Shown one piece after another: positions 8,848 through 17,677 of a DNA stretch of 64,000 bases. The translations under genes and the position numbers were made by a program. A model generated the notes under the pieces. That model saw nothing but the letters and a program-made list of their open reading frames with translations. It was not told where the DNA came from and ran no database searches. The stretch is from an uncultured Paracoccaceae bacterium (lineage in GTDB: Bacteria; Pseudomonadota; Alphaproteobacteria; Rhodobacterales; Rhodobacteraceae). Position 1 is the stretch's first letter. The number at the start of each line of letters is the position of its first letter. Location: positions 372,001-436,000 of the forward strand of contig CANMQX010000005.1 of assembly GCA_947500135.1 (NCBI GenBank), written 5' to 3'.

Positions 8848-10461
8848 TTAGCTGAATACGGTGCAGGTAATGTCGGGAAGCTCTTTGGCTAGAAAGTTCT
8901 TGAACGCATCTGGTAGTGACAACACCACCGCACAAGGGTCGTCCCGCCCTACATCAACATAGGCCAGCGAAAGGCCAAAGCGCGCAAGATGCGCCGCATA
9001 GAGCTCGAACTGATCGTGCACCGACGCGTTGTACATCGCTTCATCTGCATAGAGATCATCTTCGGTCGGAAGTGCCAAAAAGCACCGCGAGGCTTCAATC
9101 ACAGCCGATGCCGATATCCGGTCTTCGCGATCGAGTGTCAGTATCGGGGAGTGTTCACCGGGCTGCATCTGTATGTCGATGAACGCTTGTAGAATAGACG
9201 AACCATCTCGCATTTCGGCTGTTTTTGCCATCGAAATGACCGGTGCGATACTTGACTCAAAACTGCGGGTGGGCACAAAAGGGGCAACGAAGTTGGCAAA
9301 TATCTTGACCACCTCAATGCGGTGCTTTTGCTCCACGAACCGCTTCTTTGCCAGTTCTCTTTCGACAGCTGCGTCAGGATCTTGATCAAGTACTTGCCGG
9401 ATGCTCTTTGATACTGGGTCGTCGCCATCTTTCAGTAAAGGCTTCAGTTGTTCAGTAAGGTCGGCCTCCGACATGCCCAGTGCGCGGCAAGATCGCGCAT
9501 AGTAGGGAACAGCAAGTCCGCGCTCTCGATCAATAACACCCTCATCTGTAATCAATCTGTAGAGCAGATCGGTCGCGAGGGCGCGCTGTTCATCAGACCT
9601 TCCAAGCAAATCACGAACACTGCGTAGCAGTCGCCAACCACTGGAGTCGAAGTTTTCCGCAAAGACCAACATTGGACCGGTAGCCCAAGCAAATACGGAG
9701 TTCATGAACTCCGGTGCAAATGTGTTGTGACTCAAGAAATTCTCTACAAGGTCATAGAGAATTTTGCCCGTATCGGAGTCCGGCCCAGGATCACTACTCA
9801 GATCAGAACCATAGGCATCCTGACAGCGAGAGAGGATTTTCTGATCGTAAGCCACGCCGCATGCGTACATTATGTTCAGTGCCTTTCCGACGTTTCGCGC
9901 ATGTTCTGGTGGCACAGTAGCGAGAAGATCATCGAAAAAGGCAATCTGCTCCCGCGATTCTGCCAAATTAGCCATCCCGTCCCAGATCATGCTCTGATCC
10001 ACCGAACGCAAGCCTTCTTCGTTATCCAAAAATGTCTGCGCCAACACTAGCAGCGAAAGGTCATCCGAACCTTCGTTTTTCGCCAATAGGGTACTAAGAG
10101 CGCGGTGGCGTACTGTTTGATCCTTGTCGTTCTGAAGCACCCCCTCAAGGAACGTCCGGGTATCTGTGCCGTAATCCACATCAACTGAAAGCGCCGCATA
10201 GCGCTCGTCGGCTTTCTTACATCTCAGCAAACGATCTGTACGGATCATGTGCCAGTCGAGGCGTGGTCCGCTCACAACGTCGAGGTCTCTGACTTGGTTG
10301 TAGACGCTGCCGTTCGTCTCAACAGCAAGCTGCTTCGCAACCTCTGCAACAACGCCATCCTCGGTCGAATATCCGATGATCAAGCGGCGATAGGTCTCTA
10401 TCTTTTCTGGCGCAGGACCTTTTTTGATCTTTTGCAACAGGTCTTTGCAGGTGTCTTCCAC
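8848..10461 (-). CDS. Hypothetical protein, probably all-alpha, HEAT/ARM-like
   Basis: 537 aa open frame; helical repeat-like pattern (VRHRALSTLLAKNEGSDDLSLLVLAQTFL...); GTG start with no clear SD so 5' end is uncertain; stop is 1 nt from the converging gene. Confidence 0.6.
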   Translation of the reverse strand: MEDTCKDLLQKIKKGPAPEKIETYRRLIIGYSTEDGVVAEVAKQLAVETNGSVYNQVRDLDVVSGPRLDWHMIRTDRLLRCKKADERYAALSVDVDYGTDTRTFLEGVLQNDKDQTVRHRALSTLLAKNEGSDDLSLLVLAQTFLDNEEGLRSVDQSMIWDGMANLAESREQIAFFDDLLATVPPEHARNVGKALNIMYACGVAYDQKILSRCQDAYGSDLSSDPGPDSDTGKILYDLVENFLSHNTFAPEFMNSVFAWATGPMLVFAENFDSSGWRLLRSVRDLLGRSDEQRALATDLLYRLITDEGVIDRERGLAVPYYARSCRALGMSEADLTEQLKPLLKDGDDPVSKSIRQVLDQDPDAAVERELAKKRFVEQKHRIEVVKIFANFVAPFVPTRSFESSIAPVISMAKTAEMRDGSSILQAFIDIQMQPGEHSPILTLDREDRISASAVIEASRCFLALPTEDDLYADEAMYNASVHDQFELYAAHLARFGLSLAYVDVGRDDPCAVVLSLPDAFKNFLAKELPDITCTVFS

Positions 10462-10697
10462 GATGTTTGCCCATCAGTCTTGGCATTATTGGCCGCTATC
10501 ATCACAGAATACAGGAAAGAGACAATACTCTGCCTTCGCAAGCGATGTTGACCTGCCCAGTCGGCTAAAACTGACCTTGGCGCAGCCGCTGCGAAAGCGC
10601 ACTTTGTCCCGCCAGAACCCTCATTTAGTCAGTAGTGCTTGACGCTGGGTAGAGCCATCCACTTGAGACGGGTTCGACCGGCCGGTGTCAATTCGTT

Positions 10698-12272
10698 CTA
10701 GTATCCAATCGCACAGCCATCTTTGCGCGGGTCGCTCCCGGCCTCCAGAACCCCGTCATCATGGATCATGATCGCCTGCGCCCCGCCGATGGCGGTTTCG
10801 GGCGTTTGTACGTTATGCCCCAGATCGCTAAGCTTGGCCCGCACGTCGTCGTCATAGCTGGTTTCCACGTTCAGCACGTCCCCTTCGGCAAAGCAGCGTG
10901 GCGCGTCGATGGCCGCCTGTGGGCTGAGCCCAAAATCGGTGATGTTGGTCACAAACCGCGCGTGCCCGGTGGATTGGTATTGCCCGCCCATCACGCCGAA
11001 GGGCATCAGCGCCTTGTCATCTTTTTGCAGCATGGCAGGGATGATCGTGTGCATCGGGCGTTTGCCGGGACCAACCGCGTTCGCGTGGCCGGGGTCAAGC
11101 GTAAAGCCCGCGCCCCGGTTCTGGAACAGCACACCGAATTTGTCTGACGCGATGCCAGACCCGAAGGAATGGAAGACCGAGTAGATCAGCGAGACACACA
11201 TCCGGTCCTTATCGACCACGGTGATGTAGATCGTATCTTTATGCACCGCCTCGGCCGCTGGTACATTCCCCGGCATGGTCTTGGCCGGATCGATCAGGGC
11301 GGCCAGCGCCGCAGCCGTGTCGGGCGATGTCATGTGATCCAGCCGTGTCATGTGATCGGGGTCAGCCACGAACCGGTTACGCGCATCATAGGCGAGCTTG
11401 GTCGCCTCGGCCTCGATATGTGCGCGTTCTGCACCCCATGGGTCCATGCCCCCGATATCGAAATGTTTGAGGATATTCAGGAGCAGGATCGCTGTCGCCC
11501 CCTGCCCGTTTGGCGGATGTTCATAAAGGTCCAGCCCGCCATAGCCGCCCATGATCGGGTTGGTATAGTCGCAGGCGGTGTTTGCAAAATCATCCAGTGT
11601 GTGGCTGCCGCCCAAGGCACGCAGGCTGTTGACCATATCCTCCGCGATTTCGCCCTCGTAAAAGGCTTCACGACCTTCCATTGCGATCTCTCGCAGAACC
11701 TTGGCCTGGCCGGGCGCGCGGAATACTTGACCCGGTGCAGGGGCCGCGCCGTTCATCAGGAACAGGTTGCGGGCATGGCCCGACAGGTTATCCACCGCCT
11801 GCGCCCAATCGGACGCGACCCGTTCGGCCACGGGGATGCCAGCTTCGGCATAGTGGATTGCGGGGGCGAGCGTGGCCTTTAGCCCGATCTTGCCCCAGTC
11901 CTTTGACAACCGGCAGAACGCATCCACCGCGCCCGGTATCGTGACTGCGTCAGCGGTGTAAGGGGAGATGACATTCCCCTTTGCCCGCAAGCCATCAGCG
12001 TCGATCCCGGCGGGCGCACGGCCTGATCCGTTCAGCGCCTTGACCTCATCCGATCCGGGCGGATTGAACAGCACAAAGCAATCACCGCCGATCCCGGTCA
12101 TCTGTGGTTCGCAAAATCCCAGCAAAACAGCCCCTGCAATGGCCGCATCCATTGCGTTACCGCCTGCTTCCATGATCTGCACCGCGACCTTGGCCGCCAG
12201 CGGATGCGATGTAGCACAGATGCCGTTGGTTGCATAAACCGCCGAGCGTCCGGGTTTGTGAAAGTCGCGCAT
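10698..12272 (-). CDS. Gamma-glutamyltransferase family protein
   Basis: ATSHPLAAKVAVQIMEAGGNAMDAAIAGAVLLGFCEPQMTGIGGDCF, putative nucleophile Thr in KDTIYITVVD, C-terminal PRKDGCAIGY; start at MRDFHKPGR. Confidence 0.9.
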   Translation of the reverse strand: MRDFHKPGRSAVYATNGICATSHPLAAKVAVQIMEAGGNAMDAAIAGAVLLGFCEPQMTGIGGDCFVLFNPPGSDEVKALNGSGRAPAGIDADGLRAKGNVISPYTADAVTIPGAVDAFCRLSKDWGKIGLKATLAPAIHYAEAGIPVAERVASDWAQAVDNLSGHARNLFLMNGAAPAPGQVFRAPGQAKVLREIAMEGREAFYEGEIAEDMVNSLRALGGSHTLDDFANTACDYTNPIMGGYGGLDLYEHPPNGQGATAILLLNILKHFDIGGMDPWGAERAHIEAEATKLAYDARNRFVADPDHMTRLDHMTSPDTAAALAALIDPAKTMPGNVPAAEAVHKDTIYITVVDKDRMCVSLIYSVFHSFGSGIASDKFGVLFQNRGAGFTLDPGHANAVGPGKRPMHTIIPAMLQKDDKALMPFGVMGGQYQSTGHARFVTNITDFGLSPQAAIDAPRCFAEGDVLNVETSYDDDVRAKLSDLGHNVQTPETAIGGAQAIMIHDDGVLEAGSDPRKDGCAIGY

Positions 12273-12444
12273 GAGGTTCTCCCGTAATTTGGGGGAGCCT
12301 ACGGGATGCAGCCGCCGGTGCAACGATGATTTGGCAGTGATTTTTTGCGCACCCCCGGAATGAATTGGACCCTCCGCGCGTAAGCATTGCGACGGCAGAT
12401 CAAACAGGCCGTCAATTTGTTTAAGTGTATCAAGGAGATGATTG

Positions 12445-12969
12445 ATGACCCAGGTTCATCACAAAGTACAATTACGGTATCTTTTGAATTCAGGTCCGAT
12501 CGGGATTGGCGAGGCTCACACCCAGCCTGATGCGAGAGAATTTATCGAACACCTGATTGACCTTGGAATTGTTAAGCGACTGTTTGTCGAGTACCCAACC
12601 GGATGGCAACCGCGGATGAATAATCTAAAGACTGCGATCACAGCGACCCCACCAAATAATAATTTGGCGACGCAAATCGTACAAAACTTTGTCTATAGCC
12701 AGCAGTTCTTTTGCCAGACTTATCCCTTACCAGTATTGTTTGCATACGCATTGTCAAAAGGTGTCGACGTCTGGTGTGCGGATCACTGGGTCGGTGGCGG
12801 CGCGGCAAGGTTTCGGACCCGTCATCAAATGGTGCAGGCCACGTTTCAGCGTGAAACACAAAACGACGGTCCTGAGGGGAGTATCATCCTGTTTGGCAGC
12901 CATCACTTTGACGATGTCAACAACCCGCTGGAAAACTACATCCCAGGCTTGCAGTACTACAATTTCTGA
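12445..12969 (+). CDS. Small TraB/Tiki/ChaN/EreA-like fold protein (putative)
   Basis: IGIGEAHTQPDAREFIEHL, LFVEYP, GVDVWCADHW, SIILFGSHHF: ordered GExH...E...GxHH pattern; SD AAGGAG upstream of ATG 12445. Confidence 0.5.
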   Translation: MTQVHHKVQLRYLLNSGPIGIGEAHTQPDAREFIEHLIDLGIVKRLFVEYPTGWQPRMNNLKTAITATPPNNNLATQIVQNFVYSQQFFCQTYPLPVLFAYALSKGVDVWCADHWVGGGAARFRTRHQMVQATFQRETQNDGPEGSIILFGSHHFDDVNNPLENYIPGLQYYNF

Positions 12970-13200
12970 GAGACCCATTCCGCGCTGTGAGATCAGGGCT
13001 CCGATCCGGGAAAATGTGCCCCGATGCCGCCATCATGGGTGGGGGCTGTAATCAGACGACATCGGGGCAAGCCGTTTGGCTATGCAGATAGGTATGCCCC
13101 TTGATAAGGGCGCAAGCGTGATCGGATTTGGGCGGTTTGAGGGCTTTCCCTTCGGTGATTGTGGCCATAACGTCAGGGCTGAACCAAGGGGAGAGCCGAT

Positions 13201-14352
13201 ATGCGAGACGTTATGATCACCGGTGCCGCCCGCACCCCAATGGGCGGGTTTCAGGGCGTGTTTGCCGATGTGGATGCCCCCAATCTGGGTGCTGCCGCGA
13301 TCCGGGCGGCGATGCAAGGTGCAGACATCACAACCGCAGATGAGCTGTTGATGGGCTGCGTTTTGCCTGCGGGGCAAGGTCAGGCCCCCGCCAGACAAGC
13401 CGGGTTTCTGGCAGGTTTGGGCGAAGATGTTCCCGCCACGACCCTGAACAAGATGTGCGGATCGGGGATGAAAACCACGATGATGGCTTTTGATCAGATC
13501 GCCCTTGGTTGTGCCGATGTGGTGATTGCTGGCGGGATGGAGAGCATGACCAATGCCCCATATCTGATGCCCAAGATGCGTGCCGGTGCCCGCATCGGCC
13601 ACCAGCAGGTGCAGGATTCGATGTTTCTGGATGGGCTGGAAGATGCTTATGACAAGGGCCGGCTGATGGGCACCTTTGCCGAGGATTGCGCCGAGAAGTT
13701 CCAGTTCACGCGCGAGGCGCAGGATCATTATGCGCTGGCATCCCTGTCCAATGCGCTGGAGGCAGAACGATCCGGCGCGTTTGATGCAGAGATTGCCGCC
13801 GTCACCGTGCATGCCCGCACCGGCGAAGAGGTGATCACCCGCGATGAGCAGCCCGGCAAAGCTCGCCCCGAGAAGATCCCGACCCTGAAACCTGCCTTTC
13901 GCAAGGATGGTACGGTCACGGCGGCCAATGCATCCAGCATTTCCGATGGTGCGGCAGCACTGGTGCTGGCCACCAGTGGCCCCGCCCGCGCCCGCATTCT
14001 GGGCCATGCCAGCCATGCCCAGGCCCCCGGCTGGTTCACCACCGCCCCCGTCCCCGCCGCACAAAAACTGCTGAACAAGATCGGCTGGTCGGTTGATGAC
14101 GTGGATCTGTGGGAGGTGAACGAGGCCTTTGCCGTGGTGCCCATGGCATTCATGCATGAAATGGGTATCGCCCGCGACAAGGTGAATGTGAATGGCGGGG
14201 CTTGTGCATTGGGTCATCCGATTGGCGCATCCGGCACAAGGATCATTGTGACCTTGTTGAATGCGCTTGAAACACGCGGTTTGCAGCGTGGCGTCGCCGC
14301 GATTTGCATTGGCGGCGGTGAAGGCACCGCGATTGCGATTGAGCGGGTTTAG
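13201..14352 (+). CDS. Acetyl-CoA C-acyltransferase (thiolase)
   Basis: LNKMCGSGMKTTMMA active site Cys, NVNGGACALGHPIGASGTRI, CIGGGEGTAIAIERV. Confidence 0.95.
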   Translation: MRDVMITGAARTPMGGFQGVFADVDAPNLGAAAIRAAMQGADITTADELLMGCVLPAGQGQAPARQAGFLAGLGEDVPATTLNKMCGSGMKTTMMAFDQIALGCADVVIAGGMESMTNAPYLMPKMRAGARIGHQQVQDSMFLDGLEDAYDKGRLMGTFAEDCAEKFQFTREAQDHYALASLSNALEAERSGAFDAEIAAVTVHARTGEEVITRDEQPGKARPEKIPTLKPAFRKDGTVTAANASSISDGAAALVLATSGPARARILGHASHAQAPGWFTTAPVPAAQKLLNKIGWSVDDVDLWEVNEAFAVVPMAFMHEMGIARDKVNVNGGACALGHPIGASGTRIIVTLLNALETRGLQRGVAAICIGGGEGTAIAIERV

Positions 14353-14400
14353 CCCCTGGTATGCATTGTCATGCTGCCCCGGTTTGAATAGCTAGGGCGC

Positions 14401-16059
14401 ATGCAAATCATGCCAATCACAGCCTCTCCGGTTCGGAAAATCATCCAGGTGATTCTGGGCCTGACGGTTTGCGTCGTCGTGTTCTTTTGCGCCCTACCCT
14501 ACCTGGCTGTTTTAGCGGCTGCGATTACCGGGTCCACCGACACGCTGAGCCATTTGGCAGAGACGGTTTTGTGGCGTTATTCCCGTGACACGATGGTGTT
14601 GGTCGCCCTTGTGACCGTGGGAAGTGCGCTGTTGGGAACCGGTGCGGCATGGCTGGTGACAATGACCGACTTTCCCGGCCGCCGCTGGATGGAAATCGCG
14701 CTGGCGCTGCCCCTAGCCTTTCCCGCTTATGTGCTGGCCTATGCCTATACCCATCTGCTGGATCATCCCGGCATCGTGCAGACGACGTTGCGCGATATCA
14801 CCGGATGGGGGCCGCGCGAGTATTGGTTTCCTGAGGTCCGGTCCATCGGTGGCGCTGCTGTGATGCTGACGCTGGTGCTGTACCCTTATGTGTATCTATT
14901 GGCCCGCGCTGCGTTTTCCACCCAAAGCGGATCAGCCTTTCTGGCGGCTCGCGTTTTGGGCAAATCCCCCTTGCAAGCCTGCATTCTGGTGTCGCTTCCC
15001 ATGGCCCGCCCGGCCATTGCGGCGGGCGTTCTGCTGGTCGCGATGGAGACGATCGCCGATTTCGGCACGGTCGCATATTTTGGTGTGCAGACCTTTTCGG
15101 TGGGCATCTACACAAGCTGGTTTTCTATGGCTGACAGGGCGGCAGCGGCGCAGCTGTCGCTTGGCCTGCTGGTTTTTGCCCTGCTGCTGGCATTCATGGA
15201 ACGCTACAGCCGTGGCAATGCCGCCTATACTGATGCCCAGCGCAAGCCACCGATGCAGCGGATCAGGCTGCAATCGTTTGCCGGGACAGCCGCGATGATC
15301 GCCTGTTTGGTTCCGATTGTTCTGGGTGTGGCGATCCCGGTGGTTGCGCTGACCACAATGGCCATCGGGTCCGAGCAGAACCTGCTGAGCGCGCGCTACC
15401 TTGGTTTTATTCAAAACTCGATCACGCTTGCGGCGATTGCCGCATTGGTCACGGTGTTCGCCGCCGTGCTTTTGGGGACGCTGAACCGGGTGCGTGGCAG
15501 CCGCATCGCCGCCATATCGCTGTATCTGGGCCGATTGGGCTATGCCGTGCCGGGCGGGGTGATTGCGGTTGGTCTGCTGGTGCCCTTTGCGGTGTTTGAC
15601 AACAGTCTTGATGCCTGGATGCGGGCCAATATGGGCATATCGACCGGCCTTTTGTTCACCGGATCGATCTGGTTGCTGATTGCCGCCTATATGATCCGGT
15701 TTCTGGCCGCTGCCATTGGGGCCTATGAGGGAGGTATGTCGTCGGTTGGCACCAATATCGATGCCGCCGCCCGCACGCTGGGCGCGGATATCCCCGGCCT
15801 TGTTCGGCGGGTGCATATGCCGATTGTCAGCGCGAGCCTGTTCACTGCCGGACTGATCGTTTTTGTCGATGTGATGAAGGAACTGCCCGCGACGTTGATC
15901 ATGCGCCCGTTCAACTATGACACGCTGGCCGTGCAGGCCTACCGGCTTGCGTCCGATGAGCGGCTGGACGGTGCGGCGGTGCCCAGTCTGGTGATTGCGG
16001 CGGTCGGATTGCTGCCGGTTATCTTGCTATGCCGTCGGATGCGGCGGGGTGTCGCCTAA
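14401..16059 (+). CDS. Fe(3+)-type ABC transporter permease (FbpB/AfuB-like, duplicated permease domain)
   Basis: 552 aa, about 12 TM segments, two EAA-like loops (AARVLGKSPLQACILVSLPMARPAI; AARTLGADIPGLVRRVHMPIV). Confidence 0.85.
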   Translation: MQIMPITASPVRKIIQVILGLTVCVVVFFCALPYLAVLAAAITGSTDTLSHLAETVLWRYSRDTMVLVALVTVGSALLGTGAAWLVTMTDFPGRRWMEIALALPLAFPAYVLAYAYTHLLDHPGIVQTTLRDITGWGPREYWFPEVRSIGGAAVMLTLVLYPYVYLLARAAFSTQSGSAFLAARVLGKSPLQACILVSLPMARPAIAAGVLLVAMETIADFGTVAYFGVQTFSVGIYTSWFSMADRAAAAQLSLGLLVFALLLAFMERYSRGNAAYTDAQRKPPMQRIRLQSFAGTAAMIACLVPIVLGVAIPVVALTTMAIGSEQNLLSARYLGFIQNSITLAAIAALVTVFAAVLLGTLNRVRGSRIAAISLYLGRLGYAVPGGVIAVGLLVPFAVFDNSLDAWMRANMGISTGLLFTGSIWLLIAAYMIRFLAAAIGAYEGGMSSVGTNIDAAARTLGADIPGLVRRVHMPIVSASLFTAGLIVFVDVMKELPATLIMRPFNYDTLAVQAYRLASDERLDGAAVPSLVIAAVGLLPVILLCRRMRRGVA

Positions 16060-16062
16060 AAA

Positions 16063-16094
16063 GAAAGGGGCAAGACCAATGGTCCGCCCCCTTC
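16063..16094. terminator. Hairpin between convergent permease and binding-protein genes
   Basis: GGGGC-aaGACCaatGGTCc-GCCCC stem between the two stops. Confidence 0.55.
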
Positions 16095-16126
16095 AATCAA
16101 GATAAGTGGAAGCCGTTCGGAGGCGG

Positions 16127-17152
16127 TTACTCCCAACCTACCTCGTTAAAAATCGCCTGTGCGGCGGGTACGTTTTTGGCCACTTTGCTGAGGTCCACAG
16201 CGTCCGGACGGAAAAGCCCAAGTGCGGCGACAGAAGGTGACAGGCCAACACCGGGCACTGCCGGATATTCATCGTTACCGGCGCTGAAATATTGCTGCGC
16301 CGGATCAGAGGCGAGGTACTCCATGAACTTGATCGCGTTTTCCTTGTTGGGCGCATTGGCGGCCACACCGCCACCCGACAGGTTCATATGCGCGCCTTCG
16401 GCGTTTTGCGCAGGGAAAACCCAGCCGATGTTATCCATTGCGTCCTGATCCAACCCATCAACATCTTTCCGGATTGCGCGGGCGAAGTAATAGGTGTTCG
16501 AGATCGAGATATCGCATTCGCCGGATACCAGGCCGCGCAGCTGATCGGTGTCACCACCCTGAGGTGCGCGTGCGAAGTTATCGACAACGCCCTGCGCCCA
16601 ACCTTTGGCCGCTTCAGCACCGTGGTTTTCGATCACAGCTGACAGCAATGTCTGGGAATAGACGTTGGAGGAGGAGCGGTGGCAAACCTGTCCTTTATAG
16701 GCCGGATCGGCGAGTGAAACATAATCCAAGGGCGGGTTCGTCACATCGGTTTTGTCGTAAAAGATGATCCGGGCGCGCTGGCTGAAGCCGAACCATTGGT
16801 TGTCTGCATCCTGCAGGGCGCTTGGCACGCGGGATTCCAGAACATCGCTATCGATGGATTGCAAAACACCGGCATCCTTTGCCCGTTCCAACCGGGATGT
16901 ATCGACCGTCAAAAGGATGTCTGCGGGCGAATTTGCGCCTTCGGCTTCCATCCGGGCGATCAGCTCATCCGCTTTGCCTTCGATCCGGTTGATGGTGATT
17001 CCCGTGAGGTCAGTAAAGTCAGAATAAAGCCGTTCATCAGTGTCATAGTGGCGTGATGAATAGAGGTTCAATTCACCTTCGGCGACGGCACCCGTTGCCA
17101 CGGCAGCGACGATCGCGGCCAGGATCATCCGGGTTTTAGTAGTGTTTTGCAT
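16127..17152 (-). CDS. Fe(3+) ABC transporter substrate-binding protein (FbpA/FutA-like)
   Basis: Signal peptide; ELNLYSSRHYDTDERLYSDFTDLTGI..., GGGVAANAPNKENAIKFMEYLASDPAQQYFS. Confidence 0.9.
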   Translation of the reverse strand: MQNTTKTRMILAAIVAAVATGAVAEGELNLYSSRHYDTDERLYSDFTDLTGITINRIEGKADELIARMEAEGANSPADILLTVDTSRLERAKDAGVLQSIDSDVLESRVPSALQDADNQWFGFSQRARIIFYDKTDVTNPPLDYVSLADPAYKGQVCHRSSSNVYSQTLLSAVIENHGAEAAKGWAQGVVDNFARAPQGGDTDQLRGLVSGECDISISNTYYFARAIRKDVDGLDQDAMDNIGWVFPAQNAEGAHMNLSGGGVAANAPNKENAIKFMEYLASDPAQQYFSAGNDEYPAVPGVGLSPSVAALGLFRPDAVDLSKVAKNVPAAQAIFNEVGWE

Positions 17153-17169
17153 AGTCCAATCCCTTTTTG

Positions 17170-17184
17170 TGAGTATTTCACTCA
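17170..17184. promoter_or_regulatory. Iron-responsive operator-like site 1, TGA-GTATTTCAC-TCA
   Basis: Exact match to the alphaproteobacterial IRO/RirA-type motif TGA-N9-TCA; in the divergent promoter of the Fe3+ binding-protein gene and the hemP operon. Confidence 0.6.
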
Positions 17185-17252
17185 GGAAAAGGTTCTAACG
17201 TCTTTTCTGGCGGTGTCTAGGTACCTGATTAAAATTGTCGGATTGACATAGC

Positions 17253-17267
17253 TGATTATTTCACTCA
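17253..17267. promoter_or_regulatory. Iron-responsive operator-like site 2, TGA-TTATTTCAC-TCA
   Basis: Second TGA-N9-TCA match; TGANTATTTCACTCAGG shared with site 1 (16/17 identical). Confidence 0.6.
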
Positions 17268-17345
17268 GGTTTAGAGAAAGTCTCTAGCCACCCCACCATT
17301 TACGATGGGGAAGCCCGAACATCGCCAGATTGAAAGGACTTCCCA

Positions 17346-17516
17346 ATGCGACAGCCTTCCAAAGACATGAAAGCCGCACAAACCGATGATGCACCCGTTG
17401 TGCCCAGCAGATCCGAAATACTCGCCGCCCTTCAAAGCGATCAAGGGCGCGCAGGGCTACAGTTGGAATGGGTCCTTGACCGTTGCGATACAGCGCATGG
17501 AGCTGACAAATGGTAG
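17346..17516 (+). CDS. Possible 56-aa leader ORF upstream of hemP
   Basis: MRQPSKDMKAAQTDDAPVVPSRSEILAALQSDQGRAGLQLEWVLDRCDTAHGADKW; SD-like GAAAGGAC upstream; 3' end overlaps hemP start. Confidence 0.4.
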   Translation: MRQPSKDMKAAQTDDAPVVPSRSEILAALQSDQGRAGLQLEWVLDRCDTAHGADKW

Positions 17517-17677
17517 TTCAGATGATGCCCCAAGCCGCCAAGCCTGCAGCACCAAAACTGCCCACTTACGATGCACAGGAGCTGACCCGCGATGGCGATC
17601 AGGCCCATATCGTACTGGGCGATCAGACCTATGTGCTGCGCATCACGCGTGCAGGCAAACTGATCCTGACAAAATGA
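17510..17677 (+). CDS. hemP: Hemin uptake protein HemP (55 aa; below the ORF-track cut-off)
   Basis: MVVQMMPQAAKPAAPKLPTYDAQELTRDGDQAHIVLGDQTYVLRITRAGKLILTK; typical HemP C-terminus YxLRxTRxGKLILTK. Confidence 0.85.
   Translation: MVVQMMPQAAKPAAPKLPTYDAQELTRDGDQAHIVLGDQTYVLRITRAGKLILTK

Noticed and set aside
13033-14217. 394-aa minus-strand ORF
   Set aside because: Antisense to the thiolase gene; no recognisable domain.
17271-17287. Possible second ICE box overlapping TAGAGA-AAG-TCTCTA
   Set aside because: Right half does not match TTCTAAA in register; kept only as an inverted repeat.
17386-17673. N-terminal extension of the Cys-rich protein ORF
   Set aside because: Overlaps hemP in another frame; ATG 17674 coupled to the hemP stop is more plausible.
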